A DNA stretch of 64,000 nt from Tessaracoccus palaemonis (GCF_019316905.1 NZ_CP079216.1:124001-188000); one strand, 5' to 3'. Shown: positions 45,183-53,705, numbered from the stretch's first letter. The notes: generated by a model from the letters alone, not told the origin. Made by a program: numbers and translations.

Positions 45183-45311
45183 ATGAACAGACGACTTGTT
45201 GCCACCGTCCTCGCCGCCCTTGTCCTGATGGGCGCTACCCCAGCGGCGCAGGCCGCCGCCGCTCCTTCGCGCAGTATCTGCAGCGTGTTCCCACACCTTC
45301 CCTGGTGCTGA
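45183..45311 (+). CDS. Small secreted peptide with C-terminal C-x8-C ring (candidate pheromone or bacteriocin)
   Basis: The gene encodes 42 residues. MNRRLVATVLAALVLMG and ATPAAQA form a textbook Sec signal peptide with a basic N-region, hydrophobic core and AQA-A cleavage near residue 24. The mature part, about 18 residues, is AAAPSRSICSVFPHLPWC: two cysteines at 33 and 42, eight residues apart, the last being the C-terminal residue. A disulfide would give a ten-residue ring with a Phe/Leu/Trp-rich face. It is driven by the same activator motif as a MacB-like ABC operon and is divergent from a sensor kinase. An in-frame ATG at 45141 could extend the N-terminus, but the promoter argues for 45183. 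No family is recognised. Confidence 0.65.
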   Translation: MNRRLVATVLAALVLMGATPAAQAAAAPSRSICSVFPHLPWC

Positions 45312-45318
45312 TCGGGGT

Positions 45319-45337
45319 GCCAACCTGAGTGTTGGCG
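45319..45337 (+). terminator. Short hairpin after the peptide gene
   Basis: GCCAAC and GTTGGC pair around CTGAGT, 8 bases after the peptide stop, between convergent genes. No T-run is present, so termination strength is uncertain. Confidence 0.4.
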
Positions 45338-45339
45338 GG

Positions 45340-45963
45340 TCAGACCTTGGGGAGGGCGCTGTCGATCAGAGAGCGAAGCCAGTCCGCCTCGCCCTTCGGG
45401 ACTTCCTGGGCCTCGGTCGGCGTGCGGTCGGGCACCTCGTCGGTGACCTGGTAGACGAACCCGGTGCGGTGCAGGTAACCGTAGTCGATCATGCCGCGGC
45501 GCAGTGTTGCCACATCGCAGTGGTAGCGGCCGAGGATCTCGTTGACCTGGCGTTCCTGGTAGCTGCGCCCGGGTTCGAAGTTGCGCAGCAGTTCCATGAG
45601 CACGGCTGTAAGAGCCTTGCGCTTGCTGGGGATGGTCTGCAGCCGCCCATCCTTGATGAACCGCGCGGCGAGCCTGGCCTGCTCGTCGTCGATGGGCGCG
45701 CAGTTCGCCGACGGTGCCCCGACTTCGCCGAGCAGGTCGGTGTTGATGGACCAGACCCGTCGCTGGGCGTCGGCCTCGGCCGAGACGATCCCGACGTCGC
45801 GCAGGCGGTGCAGGTGGTGGCTGATGGTCGGGGCGGTGAGGCCGAGCTCCTCGACGAGCTCGGTGCCGGTCCGCGGCCGTTCAGCCAGCAGGCCGAGGAT
45901 GCGTAGGCGCGTCGCATCGGCGATTGTCTTGAGCAGGGTCACCTGTTCGTCGATGTCAGGCAT
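45340..45963 (-). CDS. ArsR-type transcription regulator with C-terminal DUF2087 domain
   Basis: This 207-residue protein has an ArsR winged helix (TLLKTIADATRLRILGLLAERPRTGTELVEELGLTAPTISHHLHRLRDVGIV, residues about 8-60). A DUF2087 domain follows at about 100-175 (FIKDGRLQTIPSKRKALTAVLMELLRNFEPGRSY then YLHRTGFVY). No metal-binding cysteine box is present, so it may sense something other than metal. ATG 45963 follows GGAGG by 6 bases. Its target is unknown; it could act on itself or on the distant uridine phosphorylase gene. Confidence 0.85.
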   Translation of the reverse strand: MPDIDEQVTLLKTIADATRLRILGLLAERPRTGTELVEELGLTAPTISHHLHRLRDVGIVSAEADAQRRVWSINTDLLGEVGAPSANCAPIDDEQARLAARFIKDGRLQTIPSKRKALTAVLMELLRNFEPGRSYQERQVNEILGRYHCDVATLRRGMIDYGYLHRTGFVYQVTDEVPDRTPTEAQEVPKGEADWLRSLIDSALPKV

Positions 45964-46129
45964 TGATCCTCCAGTGGATGCCAGCAGTTTGATGCTAGTC
46001 GAAATAGATCTCCCCGTCATCGAAATCCTACATCCCGTAGTACGCGCTCGGTACTGCCCCTCGTCCTCGCATCTGCACTCTCCCCGCCCATTCCGATTCT
46101 GCCCCTGCGCGACCCGGTGTCGCCGGGCG

Positions 46130-46206
46130 ACGTGCATAGAAGTGGCCAGGGCCTCAGCGCGCGGATATATGGCGCGTGCTTCGGCTCTGGCCACAGTTGT
46201 GCGCGA
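46130..46206 (-). repeat. 70-bp repeat shared with 62565-62632
   Basis: From GTGCATAGAAGTGGC to GGCCACAGTTGTGC this stretch aligns with the complement of 62565-62632, including GCGGATATA and GCGCGTGCT in the middle. Ends GTGGC/GCCAC are inverted. The gap 45964-46307 otherwise shows no gene. Confidence 0.65.
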
Positions 46207-46307
46207 CGGGGCCGCCGGTCGCCTTCGGGGCGACGGGACTCGGGCTCGGCCGTGGCGTAGCGTTAGGCAACCAGCTCATGCAGATCGAAGCGACAAAGGA
46301 GTGTCAC

Positions 46308-47084
46308 ATGGCCTACTCGGAGGGTTACGAGTACCACATCCACCTTTCGAAGGGAGACATCGGCCGCTACGTCTTCCTGCCCGGCGACCCCGGCCGCTGC
46401 GAGACCATCGCGCAGCACTTCGACAACCCGCGGTTCGTGAACTCCCATCGTGAGCACACGACGTGGGCCGGCGAGCTCGACGGCGTGCCCGTCGCCGTCA
46501 CGTCGACGGGCATGGGCGGCCCTTCGACGGCCATCGCGGTCGAGGAGCTCATCCACATCGGCGCGGACACCTTCATGCGCGTCGGCACCTCCGGCGCCAT
46601 GCAGCCCGAGACCCAGCCCGGCGACATCGCCGTCATCAACTCGTCCATCCGCGACGAGGGCACCGGCCTGCACTACCTCCCCATGGAGTTCCCCGCCGTC
46701 GCCGACCTCGACCTGATCAACGGGCTCGTCGCCGCGTCGCAGAAGCTCGGCAAGAACTACCACGTGGGCGTGTCGCAGTCGAAGGACTCCTTCTACGGCC
46801 AGCACGAGCCCGATTCGATGCCCGTCGCGAAGCACCTCCATGAGCGTTGGGACGCCTGGGTCAAGGGCGGCTGCCTCGTCTCCGAGATGGAGTGCGCCGC
46901 GCTGTTCCTGGTCGCCTCCACCCGTCGCGTTCGCGCCGGCGGCGTGATGATGGTCATGGGCCACCACGACTTCCAGCCGATGACCGACGCGGAGAAGGAG
47001 GCCTCGAAGGTCGAGAACCTCATCCCCGTCGCCATCGAGGGCATGCGCCAGGTCATCGCCGCCGACAAGGCCCGCGGCAACTGA
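46308..47084 (+). CDS. udp: Uridine phosphorylase / nucleoside phosphorylase
   Basis: This 258-residue NP-I family enzyme has the phosphate site GDPGRCETIAQHFD, TSTGMGGPSTAIAVEELI, VGTSGAMQ and SEMECAALFLVA. The F-Y-G-Q-H segment resembles the uracil-recognising loop of uridine phosphorylases. It splits uridine with phosphate to uracil and ribose-1-phosphate in nucleoside salvage. AAAGGAG precedes ATG 46308 by 5 bases. It stands alone; a TAGGCA box lies near 46264. Confidence 0.88.
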   Translation: MAYSEGYEYHIHLSKGDIGRYVFLPGDPGRCETIAQHFDNPRFVNSHREHTTWAGELDGVPVAVTSTGMGGPSTAIAVEELIHIGADTFMRVGTSGAMQPETQPGDIAVINSSIRDEGTGLHYLPMEFPAVADLDLINGLVAASQKLGKNYHVGVSQSKDSFYGQHEPDSMPVAKHLHERWDAWVKGGCLVSEMECAALFLVASTRRVRAGGVMMVMGHHDFQPMTDAEKEASKVENLIPVAIEGMRQVIAADKARGN

Positions 47085-47104
47085 CGCCACCCTTCTGGCT
47101 GTCC

Positions 47105-47291
47105 GGGTCGTTGCGCACTTCGACAGGCTCAGCACAGGACTTGTCGAAACGCCTCGAGCGGAGCGAGAGGGATACCCTTCGCAGGCTCAGGGAACCGCAG
47201 GGGCCAGGGCCCTTCGCAGGCTCAGGGCCCTTCGACAAGCTCAGGGAACCGCAGGGGCCAGGGCCCTTCGACAAGCTCAGGGAACCGGTCC
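47105..47291. repeat. Dispersed GGTTCCCTGAGC / TTCGACA repeat, several units
   Basis: Repeated GCACTTCGACAGGCTCAG, CTTCGACAAGCTCAGGGAACC and GCCAGGGCCCTTCG units. The ABC-F gene on the minus strand ends inside the array at 47222, so its last codons are repeat sequence. Confidence 0.8.
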
Positions 47292-48910
47292 GCGACCCGA
47301 ACCGGCCCCTGCCCGTCGCGCGACGCGGACCACGTCCGGGACACCCGCAGCTCGCGGGCCAGGTGCTCGTCGTGCGTCACGACGATGAGCGCGCCCCGGT
47401 AGTCCTCCAACGCGGCGACGAGCTGCTCGACGCTGTCCAGGTCGAGGTTGTTCGTCGGCTCGTCGAGCACCAGCAGCTGCGGGGCAGGGTCGCGGAACAG
47501 CACCCGCGCCAGACCGACGCGGAACCGCTCACCGCCTGACATGGTCGACGGCGCCTGGTCGGCGCGGTCGCCGCGGATCAGGAACCGGGCGAGCAGCGCT
47601 CGTGCGTCGTGCGGGGTCCGCGCGGGGGCTGCGTCGCGCACGGCGTCGATCGCGCTGTCGAACGCGTCGAGCTCGTCCAGCCGCTGCGCCAGCACCCCGA
47701 CGGGGACGGCCGGCATCCGCGACACCGTCACGCCCGCCATGAGTCCCGCGGCCCACGCCGGTGCCTCGCCCGACAGCATCGTGCCAAGCAGCGTGGACTT
47801 GCCCGAGCCGTTGGCGCCCTCGAGACGGATGCGCTCCGGCCCGACGACGTCCAGCGTGGCGTCCCCGACGGTGAGCTTGAGCACCTCCTTGCCCGACGCG
47901 ACGGTGGTGTCGGGCAGCTCGACGCGGATCACGTCGTGCGTGCGGGCCGCGTCGTCGGCCTCCGAGCGCGCCTCGGCCGCCTGCGCGACGGCCTTCTGGT
48001 GCGCGACGGCCTTCGCCGCCGACCCGCGCTCCGAGCGGTTCTGGAAGTAGTGGGCCTCCATCTTGTTCACGTTGTCGGCCGCCCGCTCCCGGCGACCCGC
48101 GCGGTTGCGCTGCGCCTCGCGCTGCAACTCGACCTGCGCCTGCCGCTTCGCCCGCGCCAGGCCGGCGTCGGCCTCCTTCAGCCGCCGCTCGGCCGTCTCC
48201 TGACGCGCGGCGCGGAACTCGGCGTAGTCGTGGAAGTTGCCGCCGAACGACACCACGCCGCGCCGGTCGAGGTCCACCAGGGCGTCGACCCGGTCGAGCA
48301 GCTCGCGGTCGTGGCTGACGACGATCAGCGCTCCCTGCCAGCCGTCGAGCGCGTCGTAGAGCCAGCGCCGGGTGGCCGTGTCGAGGTTGTTGGTCGGCTC
48401 GTCGAGCAGTGTGACCTCGGCCCTCGCCAGCCGCGCGCCGGCCAGCGCGACGCGCGTCGCCTCGCCGCCGGACAGCGTCGCGACGGACCGCTCGAGCAGC
48501 GGGGCGGCGCCCGCGAAGCCGAGCGCGTCGAGCTCCGCCAGCGCGCGGGCCTCGACATCCCAGTCGTCGCCGACGGCGTCGAAGTGGGCCTGATCCACAG
48601 ACCCCGCCTCGACGGCGCGCAGCGCGGCCAGGACCCCGGAGATGCCCAGCAGGTCGGCGACCCGGCCGTCGGACGGCAGCCGCTGGGGCACGAGGTGTAC
48701 GCGCCCCGACGCGCGGATCGTGCCCGCGGTGGGCGTGAGCCGCCCGGCGATCAGCGCCAGCAGCGTCGACTTGCCCGAGCCGTTGGGGCCGATCAGGCCC
48801 GTGTGTCCGGGAGGGAAGCGCGCGGAGATGTCATCGAGGATGACGGAACCGTCGGAAAGGGAATAGGTGAGGCCGTCGACGACGACGGCGGGAACGGGGG
48901 AATGCGCCAT
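47222..48910 (-). CDS. ABC-F family ATPase
   Basis: This 562-residue soluble protein has two ABC domains and no membrane segment. Domain 1 has GPNGSGKSTLL, LSGGEATRVALAGA and LLDEPTNNLD; domain 2 has GANGSGKSTLL, MSGGERFRVGLARVL and LVLDEPTNNLD. A charged linker of about 80 residues (KRQAQVELQREAQRN and on) joins them. ABC-F proteins bind the ribosomal E site to relieve stalled translation or protect from antibiotics; the length of the linker does not settle which. Unusually, the C-terminus runs into the dispersed repeat, giving two RFPELVEGP units. Confidence 0.9.
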   Translation of the reverse strand: MAHSPVPAVVVDGLTYSLSDGSVILDDISARFPPGHTGLIGPNGSGKSTLLALIAGRLTPTAGTIRASGRVHLVPQRLPSDGRVADLLGISGVLAALRAVEAGSVDQAHFDAVGDDWDVEARALAELDALGFAGAAPLLERSVATLSGGEATRVALAGARLARAEVTLLDEPTNNLDTATRRWLYDALDGWQGALIVVSHDRELLDRVDALVDLDRRGVVSFGGNFHDYAEFRAARQETAERRLKEADAGLARAKRQAQVELQREAQRNRAGRRERAADNVNKMEAHYFQNRSERGSAAKAVAHQKAVAQAAEARSEADDAARTHDVIRVELPDTTVASGKEVLKLTVGDATLDVVGPERIRLEGANGSGKSTLLGTMLSGEAPAWAAGLMAGVTVSRMPAVPVGVLAQRLDELDAFDSAIDAVRDAAPARTPHDARALLARFLIRGDRADQAPSTMSGGERFRVGLARVLFRDPAPQLLVLDEPTNNLDLDSVEQLVAALEDYRGALIVVTHDEHLARELRVSRTWSASRDGQGPVRVADRFPELVEGPWPLRFPELVEGP

Positions 48911-49085
48911 GACTGAGTCCTGTGGGATCGCGGGGGTATGCAGCGGTCGGAATCGACGGCACGACACCTGCGGCGTGCCAGGCTCAATCAGTCATTCCTG
49001 CTCCTCGTTCGGTTCCGGCCCATGTTACCCCTGCACCCGCCGCACAGAAAGCTGCGGATCACAGACGGCGCACAGGACCGACAAG

Positions 49086-49091
49086 TACCCT
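49086..49091 (+). promoter_or_regulatory. -10 box of the acyl-CoA ligase gene
   Basis: TACCCT about 30 bases before ATG 49122, giving a short leader with a strong GGGAGGT ribosome site. Confidence 0.45.
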
Positions 49092-49121
49092 GAACAGGTC
49101 ATCTACCTGGGAGGTAGCCAC

Positions 49122-50903
49122 ATGTCCGATCACGTCGCAGTGCGCATGCGTGAGGCCATCGCCGCGAACCGGAACCGCACAGCGACCCGCATCCGCGAGG
49201 GCGAGGGGTGGGTCACGCAGACCTATGCCGAGTTCGGCGAGCGGCTCCGGCGGGTCGCACAGGGCCTGCTCGATGCCGGCGTCGAGACAGGTGGCCGCGT
49301 CGGCATCTTCCTCGGGAACCGGCCGGAGTGGTCCGAGATCGACTTCGGGGCCGGCACCGTCCGGGCGGTCCCCGTGCCCATCTACGCCACCAGCACCCCC
49401 GAGCAGATCCGCTACATCGCGCAGGACTCCGGGCTCAGCGTCATGTTCGTCGGCGTGCAGAGCGAGGCCGAGCGCGTCCTCGCCGTCGCCGACGAGCTAC
49501 CCGCGCTGGAGCGCATCGTCATCGTCAAGCCGTACCCCGGCATGCCCGAGCGGCTCGAGGCGTACGAGGACTTCATCGCCAATCCGGCCACCGACGCGGT
49601 CGACGCCCGCCTCGCCGACGCGACCGGCGACGACCTCGCGTCGATCATCTACACCTCCGGCACCACGGGCGACCCCAAGGGCGTGATGCTGCAGCACAAG
49701 GCGCTGGTCGCTCAGTCCGAGGTCCTCGACAAGTTCTTCGACATCCGGCCCGAGGACCACTCGCTGTGCTTCCTCCCCCTGTCTCACGCGCTGGAGCGCG
49801 CCTGGACGACGGTCGTGCTGATGCACGGCTGTATGAACACCTACGTCGAGAACGCGCGCACCGTCGCCGAGCAGATGGTGCTCGCCAAGCCGACGATGCT
49901 CGTCAGCGTCCCGAAGCTCTACGAGACTGTCTACACGACGGCGCACGGCAAGGCCTCCGGGTCGCCGGTCAAGCGTGAGATCTTCGCGTGGGCCCTGCGG
50001 ATCGGCCGCCACAACCAGTACGCCTACCGCGCCGGCCGTCGGCCCAACGCGTGGCTGCGGGCGCAGCTGAAGCTCGCCGACAAGTTGGTCCTGCGGTCGG
50101 TCCGCGACGCGCTCGGCGGCCCCAAGACCGTGCTGGCCTGCGGCGGTGCCCCGCTGCGGATCGAGATCGAGGAGTTCTTCGCCTCCATCGGCCTGCCGAT
50201 CCTGCAGGGCTACGGCCTGACCGAGGCGTCCCCGCTCGTCACGTTCAACGCGCCCGCCGACTTCAAGGAGGGCACCGTCGGAAAGGTGCTGCCCGGCGGC
50301 GAGCTGCGCATCGGCGACCTCGGCGAGATCCTCTACCGCGGCCCCAACGTGATGCAGGGCTACTGGAACAACCCGGAGGCCACGAAGGACACCATCGACG
50401 AGGAGGGCTGGCTGCGCACCGGCGACGTCGGCTACGTCGACACCGAGGGCTTCCTCACCATCACCGACCGCCTCAAGGACATCATCGTCACGCTCGGCGG
50501 CAAGAACGTCGCGCCGCAGCCCATCGAGGGCCTGATCCTCGCCGACCCGCTGTTCGAGCACGCCGTCATCCTCGGCGACAACCGCCCGTACGTCACGCTG
50601 CTGGTCAAGCCGTCGCTCCCACACGTCGAGGCCCTTGCCGCGAAGCTGCACTGGCCCGGCACGTCGGTGGACTGGATGTCGTCCAACGAGCTGCTCGAGG
50701 AGATGAAGAGGCGCGTCGCTGAACTCACCGCGAAGCTGCCGACGCAGGACCAGCCGAAGGACACCAAGGTCCTGCACGACGAGTTCACGATGGACAACGG
50801 CCTGCTGACCCCGACGCTGAAGGTCCGCCGCCGTGAGGTGGAGAAGCGGTTCAAGGAGATCGTCGACGAGATGTACGCGCGCTATGAGCAGCGCAAGCGC
50901 TGA
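49122..50903 (+). CDS. Long-chain fatty acid-CoA ligase (AMP-forming)
   Basis: This 593-residue adenylate-forming enzyme has YTSGTTGDPKGVMLQHKAL (about 176-194), the FLPLSHALER block specific for long-chain acyl-CoA synthetases, GYGLTEASP, TGDVGYVDTEGFLTITDRLKDI and GGKNVAPQPIE. It activates fatty acids with ATP and CoA at the membrane face. The acyl-CoA produced could feed phospholipid or ether-lipid synthesis. The catalytic lysine near the C-terminus lies in the LLTPTLKVRR segment. GGGAGGT precedes ATG 49122. Confidence 0.95.
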   Translation: MSDHVAVRMREAIAANRNRTATRIREGEGWVTQTYAEFGERLRRVAQGLLDAGVETGGRVGIFLGNRPEWSEIDFGAGTVRAVPVPIYATSTPEQIRYIAQDSGLSVMFVGVQSEAERVLAVADELPALERIVIVKPYPGMPERLEAYEDFIANPATDAVDARLADATGDDLASIIYTSGTTGDPKGVMLQHKALVAQSEVLDKFFDIRPEDHSLCFLPLSHALERAWTTVVLMHGCMNTYVENARTVAEQMVLAKPTMLVSVPKLYETVYTTAHGKASGSPVKREIFAWALRIGRHNQYAYRAGRRPNAWLRAQLKLADKLVLRSVRDALGGPKTVLACGGAPLRIEIEEFFASIGLPILQGYGLTEASPLVTFNAPADFKEGTVGKVLPGGELRIGDLGEILYRGPNVMQGYWNNPEATKDTIDEEGWLRTGDVGYVDTEGFLTITDRLKDIIVTLGGKNVAPQPIEGLILADPLFEHAVILGDNRPYVTLLVKPSLPHVEALAAKLHWPGTSVDWMSSNELLEEMKRRVAELTAKLPTQDQPKDTKVLHDEFTMDNGLLTPTLKVRRREVEKRFKEIVDEMYARYEQRKR

Positions 50904-50918
50904 GCCGGCGGGTCGCGC

Positions 50919-51257
50919 GTGACGCAGAGGCGCCAGAAGAGGAGACCGTTCTGGAGCACGCGTCTCGGGGCGGCGTGCATGGGTCTGCTGGGGCTCGTCC
51001 TGTCGGCGCCCGGGGCGCTGGCGGCGCTGACGTGGCTGCTGGTGCCCGCCTACGACAGCTCCGGCCTGGACTTCGAGGTGGTGAGCCCGTCCCCGTGGCT
51101 GAGCGTGCTGGCGGTGGCTCTGGCCGTCGCGACCGTCGTCGTGTTCGGGCTGACGGTGTTCTGGTCGCGCAGGCGGTGGGCCGGGTATGCGCTGCTCGGG
51201 ATCGGTCTGTCGCTGGTCATCGGCATCGTCGGGCTGCTGTTTCAGGGCATCCTGTAG
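50919..51257 (+). CDS. Small membrane protein of unknown function
   Basis: This 112-residue protein has a basic N-terminus and three hydrophobic segments at about 18-42, 60-80 and 88-110. Start GTG 50919 is 15 bases after the acyl-CoA ligase stop, so it is probably co-transcribed. No family is recognised. Confidence 0.65.
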   Translation: MTQRRQKRRPFWSTRLGAACMGLLGLVLSAPGALAALTWLLVPAYDSSGLDFEVVSPSPWLSVLAVALAVATVVVFGLTVFWSRRRWAGYALLGIGLSLVIGIVGLLFQGIL

Positions 51258-51301
51258 GAATTGGGCCGTCTGGGCTGGTCCGCGGAGAGAAGATTGAGGG
51301 C

Positions 51302-51682
51302 ATGGGACTGCTGGATTTTCTGGGGAAGGGGTCGTCGTCGGGGCTCAGCATCGACGAGACCCTGATGGCGCTCAGCAAGGGCGCGGTGCTGATCGACGTG
51401 CGGACGCCGAACGAGTACGAGGCCGGGCACGCGCCCGGCGCCCGCCCCGTCGACCCGAAGGCGCTGGCGACCGACCCTCTCGACGCGATCCACGGCGACG
51501 ACCCGCTGGCCGAACGTGAAGCGGCGATCGTCGTGATGTGTGACAACGGGCTGCGCAGCACGATCGTCGCCAGACAGTTGCGTGAGCAGGGTGTGCTGGC
51601 TGAATCGGTCGCTGGCGGGCTGCGGGCCTGGGCCAAAGACGGCAACCCGGTGCTGCCGGGCAAGTACCGGGGGCGTCGATGA
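51302..51682 (+). CDS. Rhodanese-domain sulfurtransferase
   Basis: This 126-residue protein has the rhodanese fold: VLIDVRTPNEYEAGHAPGARPVDP and the active-site loop VMCDNGLRS with the catalytic cysteine, followed by GLRAWAKDGNPVLPG. It would carry persulfide sulfur in the cytoplasm. It overlaps the esterase gene by ATGA; the two are in one operon though no functional link is evident. Confidence 0.9.
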   Translation: MGLLDFLGKGSSSGLSIDETLMALSKGAVLIDVRTPNEYEAGHAPGARPVDPKALATDPLDAIHGDDPLAEREAAIVVMCDNGLRSTIVARQLREQGVLAESVAGGLRAWAKDGNPVLPGKYRGRR

Positions 51683-52428
51683 AGACCTCGCACAAGCTGG
51701 CGATCGGGGCCGGCGTCGCGGCGCTCGGCACCATCGCGGTGCGCTACCTCAGGGGTGCCCGGACCATTGCCCGCCACGTCGACGACTATGCGCAGCACTG
51801 GGGCAGGGGGCACCACCACACCGACGGCGTCATCCATTACGTCGCCCTCGGCGACTCCGCGGCTCAGGGCGTGGGCGCGAGCAGCGTCGAGGCCAGCTAC
51901 GTGTCGATCATCGCGGAGCGGCTTCGTGAGGCAACGGGTCGACCTGTCGCCGTGACCAACCTGTCGGTCTCGGGGGCGGTCAGCGGGGATGTCGTCCGCG
52001 ACCAGCTGCCGGTGCTGCGCGACCTGCGCTTCACGCCCGACCTCGTGACGCTGGACATCGGCGGCAACGACGTCGTGTTCAGCGGCAGCAACACCGTCGA
52101 GTCGTTCGCGGCGAGCCTGGACACCATCCTGGGGGAGCTGCCCGCGGGCAGCTTCGTCGGCGACGTGCCGTGGTTCACCCTGCCGAACCTCGGGGTGCGG
52201 GCGAAGAAGATGAGCGACGTCGCGGCGAAGCTGGTGACACTGCACGAGCACCATCTCGTGCCGCTCTTCGAGGCGACCAAGCAGACTGGCTACCTGCGGT
52301 TCCACCGCCACACGGCCGGCGACTGGTTCCACCCGAACGACAAGGGCTACCTGGCCTGGGCGGATCTGTTCTGGGCGGAGCTCGTCGCCAGCGGCAGGGT
52401 CGCCGAACTCACGCCCCCTGCCGAGTGA
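51679..52428 (+). CDS. SGNH/GDSL hydrolase with N-terminal membrane anchor
   Basis: This 249-residue protein has a hydrophobic N-terminus (about 7-24) and an SGNH domain. It shows VALGDSAAQGVGA with nucleophile S60, IGGNDVVFSG with the block III glycine/asparagine, and DWFHPNDKGYLAWA with the catalytic Asp/His. It is probably a lipase or esterase at the cell surface. It follows the rhodanese gene with a 4-base overlap. Confidence 0.88.
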   Translation: MKTSHKLAIGAGVAALGTIAVRYLRGARTIARHVDDYAQHWGRGHHHTDGVIHYVALGDSAAQGVGASSVEASYVSIIAERLREATGRPVAVTNLSVSGAVSGDVVRDQLPVLRDLRFTPDLVTLDIGGNDVVFSGSNTVESFAASLDTILGELPAGSFVGDVPWFTLPNLGVRAKKMSDVAAKLVTLHEHHLVPLFEATKQTGYLRFHRHTAGDWFHPNDKGYLAWADLFWAELVASGRVAELTPPAE

Positions 52429-52466
52429 CCCGGGCGGGGCGTCGGGGGGGGGCAGTCACGCCGTCG

Positions 52467-52552
52467 GCGATGAGCACATCCTCCTGCTCGTCGACGTGGC
52501 GAACGCTCACATCGCTGTTTTCGTGCGACGACAAGTGTGTCGTGCTCATCGC
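52467..52552 (+). repeat. 85-bp inverted-end repeat, copy 4 (plus orientation)
   Basis: Same ends and arms as copy 1; the middle differs. It lies about 40 bases upstream of the rpsF promoter. Confidence 0.8.
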
Positions 52553-52589
52553 CGCGCCGACCGATTTCGCGCGGGTCGGAGCCGACGGG

Positions 52590-52683
52590 TAGAGTGGACC
52601 ACTGGCTGACCTTCGGGTCGGCCATGCCCTCCTGCCGCGGGATCGACCCGCGGCCGTTAGTCCGAAGGAGGTGGGGCTGAAGC
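52590..52683 (+). promoter_or_regulatory. rpsF promoter and structured leader
   Basis: TAGAGT (52590-52595) should start a leader of about 80 bases. It contains two hairpins, GGCTGACC-TTCG-GGTCGGCC type at about 52604-52622 and CCGCGGG-ATCGA-CCCGCGG at about 52635-52653, then a CCG-containing segment and GGAGGTGG. Leaders of rpsF operons can bind the S6:S18 complex for feedback control; the CCG near the second hairpin could fit, but this is not proven. Confidence 0.5.
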
Positions 52684-52977
52684 ATGCGTAAGTACGAAGT
52701 CATGGTCCTCGTCGATTCCGACGTTGACGATCGCCAGGTGCCCGCACTGATCGACAAGCACCTTGAGGTCATCACCAACGGTGGTGGCACGGTCGACGAG
52801 GTCGACCACTGGGGTCGCCGTCGACTCGCCTACGACATCAACAAGAAGTCCGAGGCCGTCTACGCCGTCGTCACCCTCACCGCGGAGCCCGCGGTCGTCT
52901 CGGAGCTGGATCGTCTCATGTCGATCGACGAGAAGATCGTGCGCACCAAGGTGCAGCGAGTGGACGTCAAGAAGTAA
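52684..52977 (+). CDS. rpsF: 30S ribosomal protein S6
   Basis: This 97-residue protein has the S6 ferredoxin-like fold: MRKYEVMVLVDSDVDDRQV, GRRRLAYDINKKSEAVYAVV and the final KIVRTKVQRVDVKK. It binds S18 in the small-subunit platform. AAGGAGGTG precedes ATG 52684. It opens the rpsF-ssb-rpsR-rplI cluster. Confidence 0.98.
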   Translation: MRKYEVMVLVDSDVDDRQVPALIDKHLEVITNGGGTVDEVDHWGRRRLAYDINKKSEAVYAVVTLTAEPAVVSELDRLMSIDEKIVRTKVQRVDVKK

Positions 52978-53071
52978 TCAACAGGTTCTGTCTCCCGTCC
53001 CGTTCTGTCCCCCGGACAGGCCATGATGGGCACACGAACCCAACGTCCGACTCAATCGGAAGGCATCAAAC

Positions 53072-53608
53072 ATGGCAGGCGATACCCAGATCACTCTGGT
53101 CGGCAACCTGACGTCCGACCCTGAACTCCGCTTCACGCCCAGTGGCGCTGCTGTCGCGAGCTTCACCGTCGCGTCGACCCCGCGCCAGTTCGACCGTCAG
53201 GCGAACGAGTGGCGGGACGGCGACTCCATGTTCCTCAACTGTTCGGTGTGGCGTCAGTACGCCGAGAACGTGGCCGAGTCCCTCACCAAGGGAATGCGCG
53301 TCATCGTCTCCGGGCGTCTGAAGTCGCGCAGCTACGAGACCCGTGAGGGCGAGAAGCGCACGGTTTTTGAGGTTGATGTCGACGAGGTCGGTCCCGCTCT
53401 GCGGTACGCGACGGCCAAGGTCACCCGCTCCTCGAGCGGTGGCGGCGGCGGTGGCGGAAACTGGCAGGGCAACCAGGGCGGTCAGGCTCCTCAGCAGCAG
53501 AACACCAGCAACGACCCCTGGGCCAGCTCCGGCAGCAATGCCGGCGGCAACCGCGGCGGAAACGATCCGTGGGCCCAGTCGTCGCAGCCCGAAGAGCCCC
53601 CGTTCTGA
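53072..53608 (+). CDS. ssb: Single-stranded DNA-binding protein
   Basis: This 178-residue protein has an OB fold (residues about 4-108: [49 protein letters not shown]). A Gly/Gln/Asn-rich linker and an acidic C-terminal tip, EEPPF, follow; the tip recruits replication and repair partners. Located between rpsF and rpsR as in most bacteria. CGGAAGG precedes ATG 53072. Confidence 0.97.
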   Translation: MAGDTQITLVGNLTSDPELRFTPSGAAVASFTVASTPRQFDRQANEWRDGDSMFLNCSVWRQYAENVAESLTKGMRVIVSGRLKSRSYETREGEKRTVFEVDVDEVGPALRYATAKVTRSSSGGGGGGGNWQGNQGGQAPQQQNTSNDPWASSGSNAGGNRGGNDPWAQSSQPEEPPF

Positions 53609-53620
53609 TCCATCGCTTAT

Positions 53621-53638
53621 CTAGCCCTCCGGGGCTAG
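53621..53638 (+). terminator. Hairpin between ssb and rpsR
   Basis: CTAGCCC and GGGCTAG pair around TCCG, 13 bases after the ssb stop. It may attenuate or process the transcript; there is no T-run. Confidence 0.4.
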
Positions 53639-53705
53639 CTGGCACATTCCGTCGCAAGACGGGCTTTCAGGGCCCAACGGCCCATCCACGAAGGAGAGCA
53701 CCACA

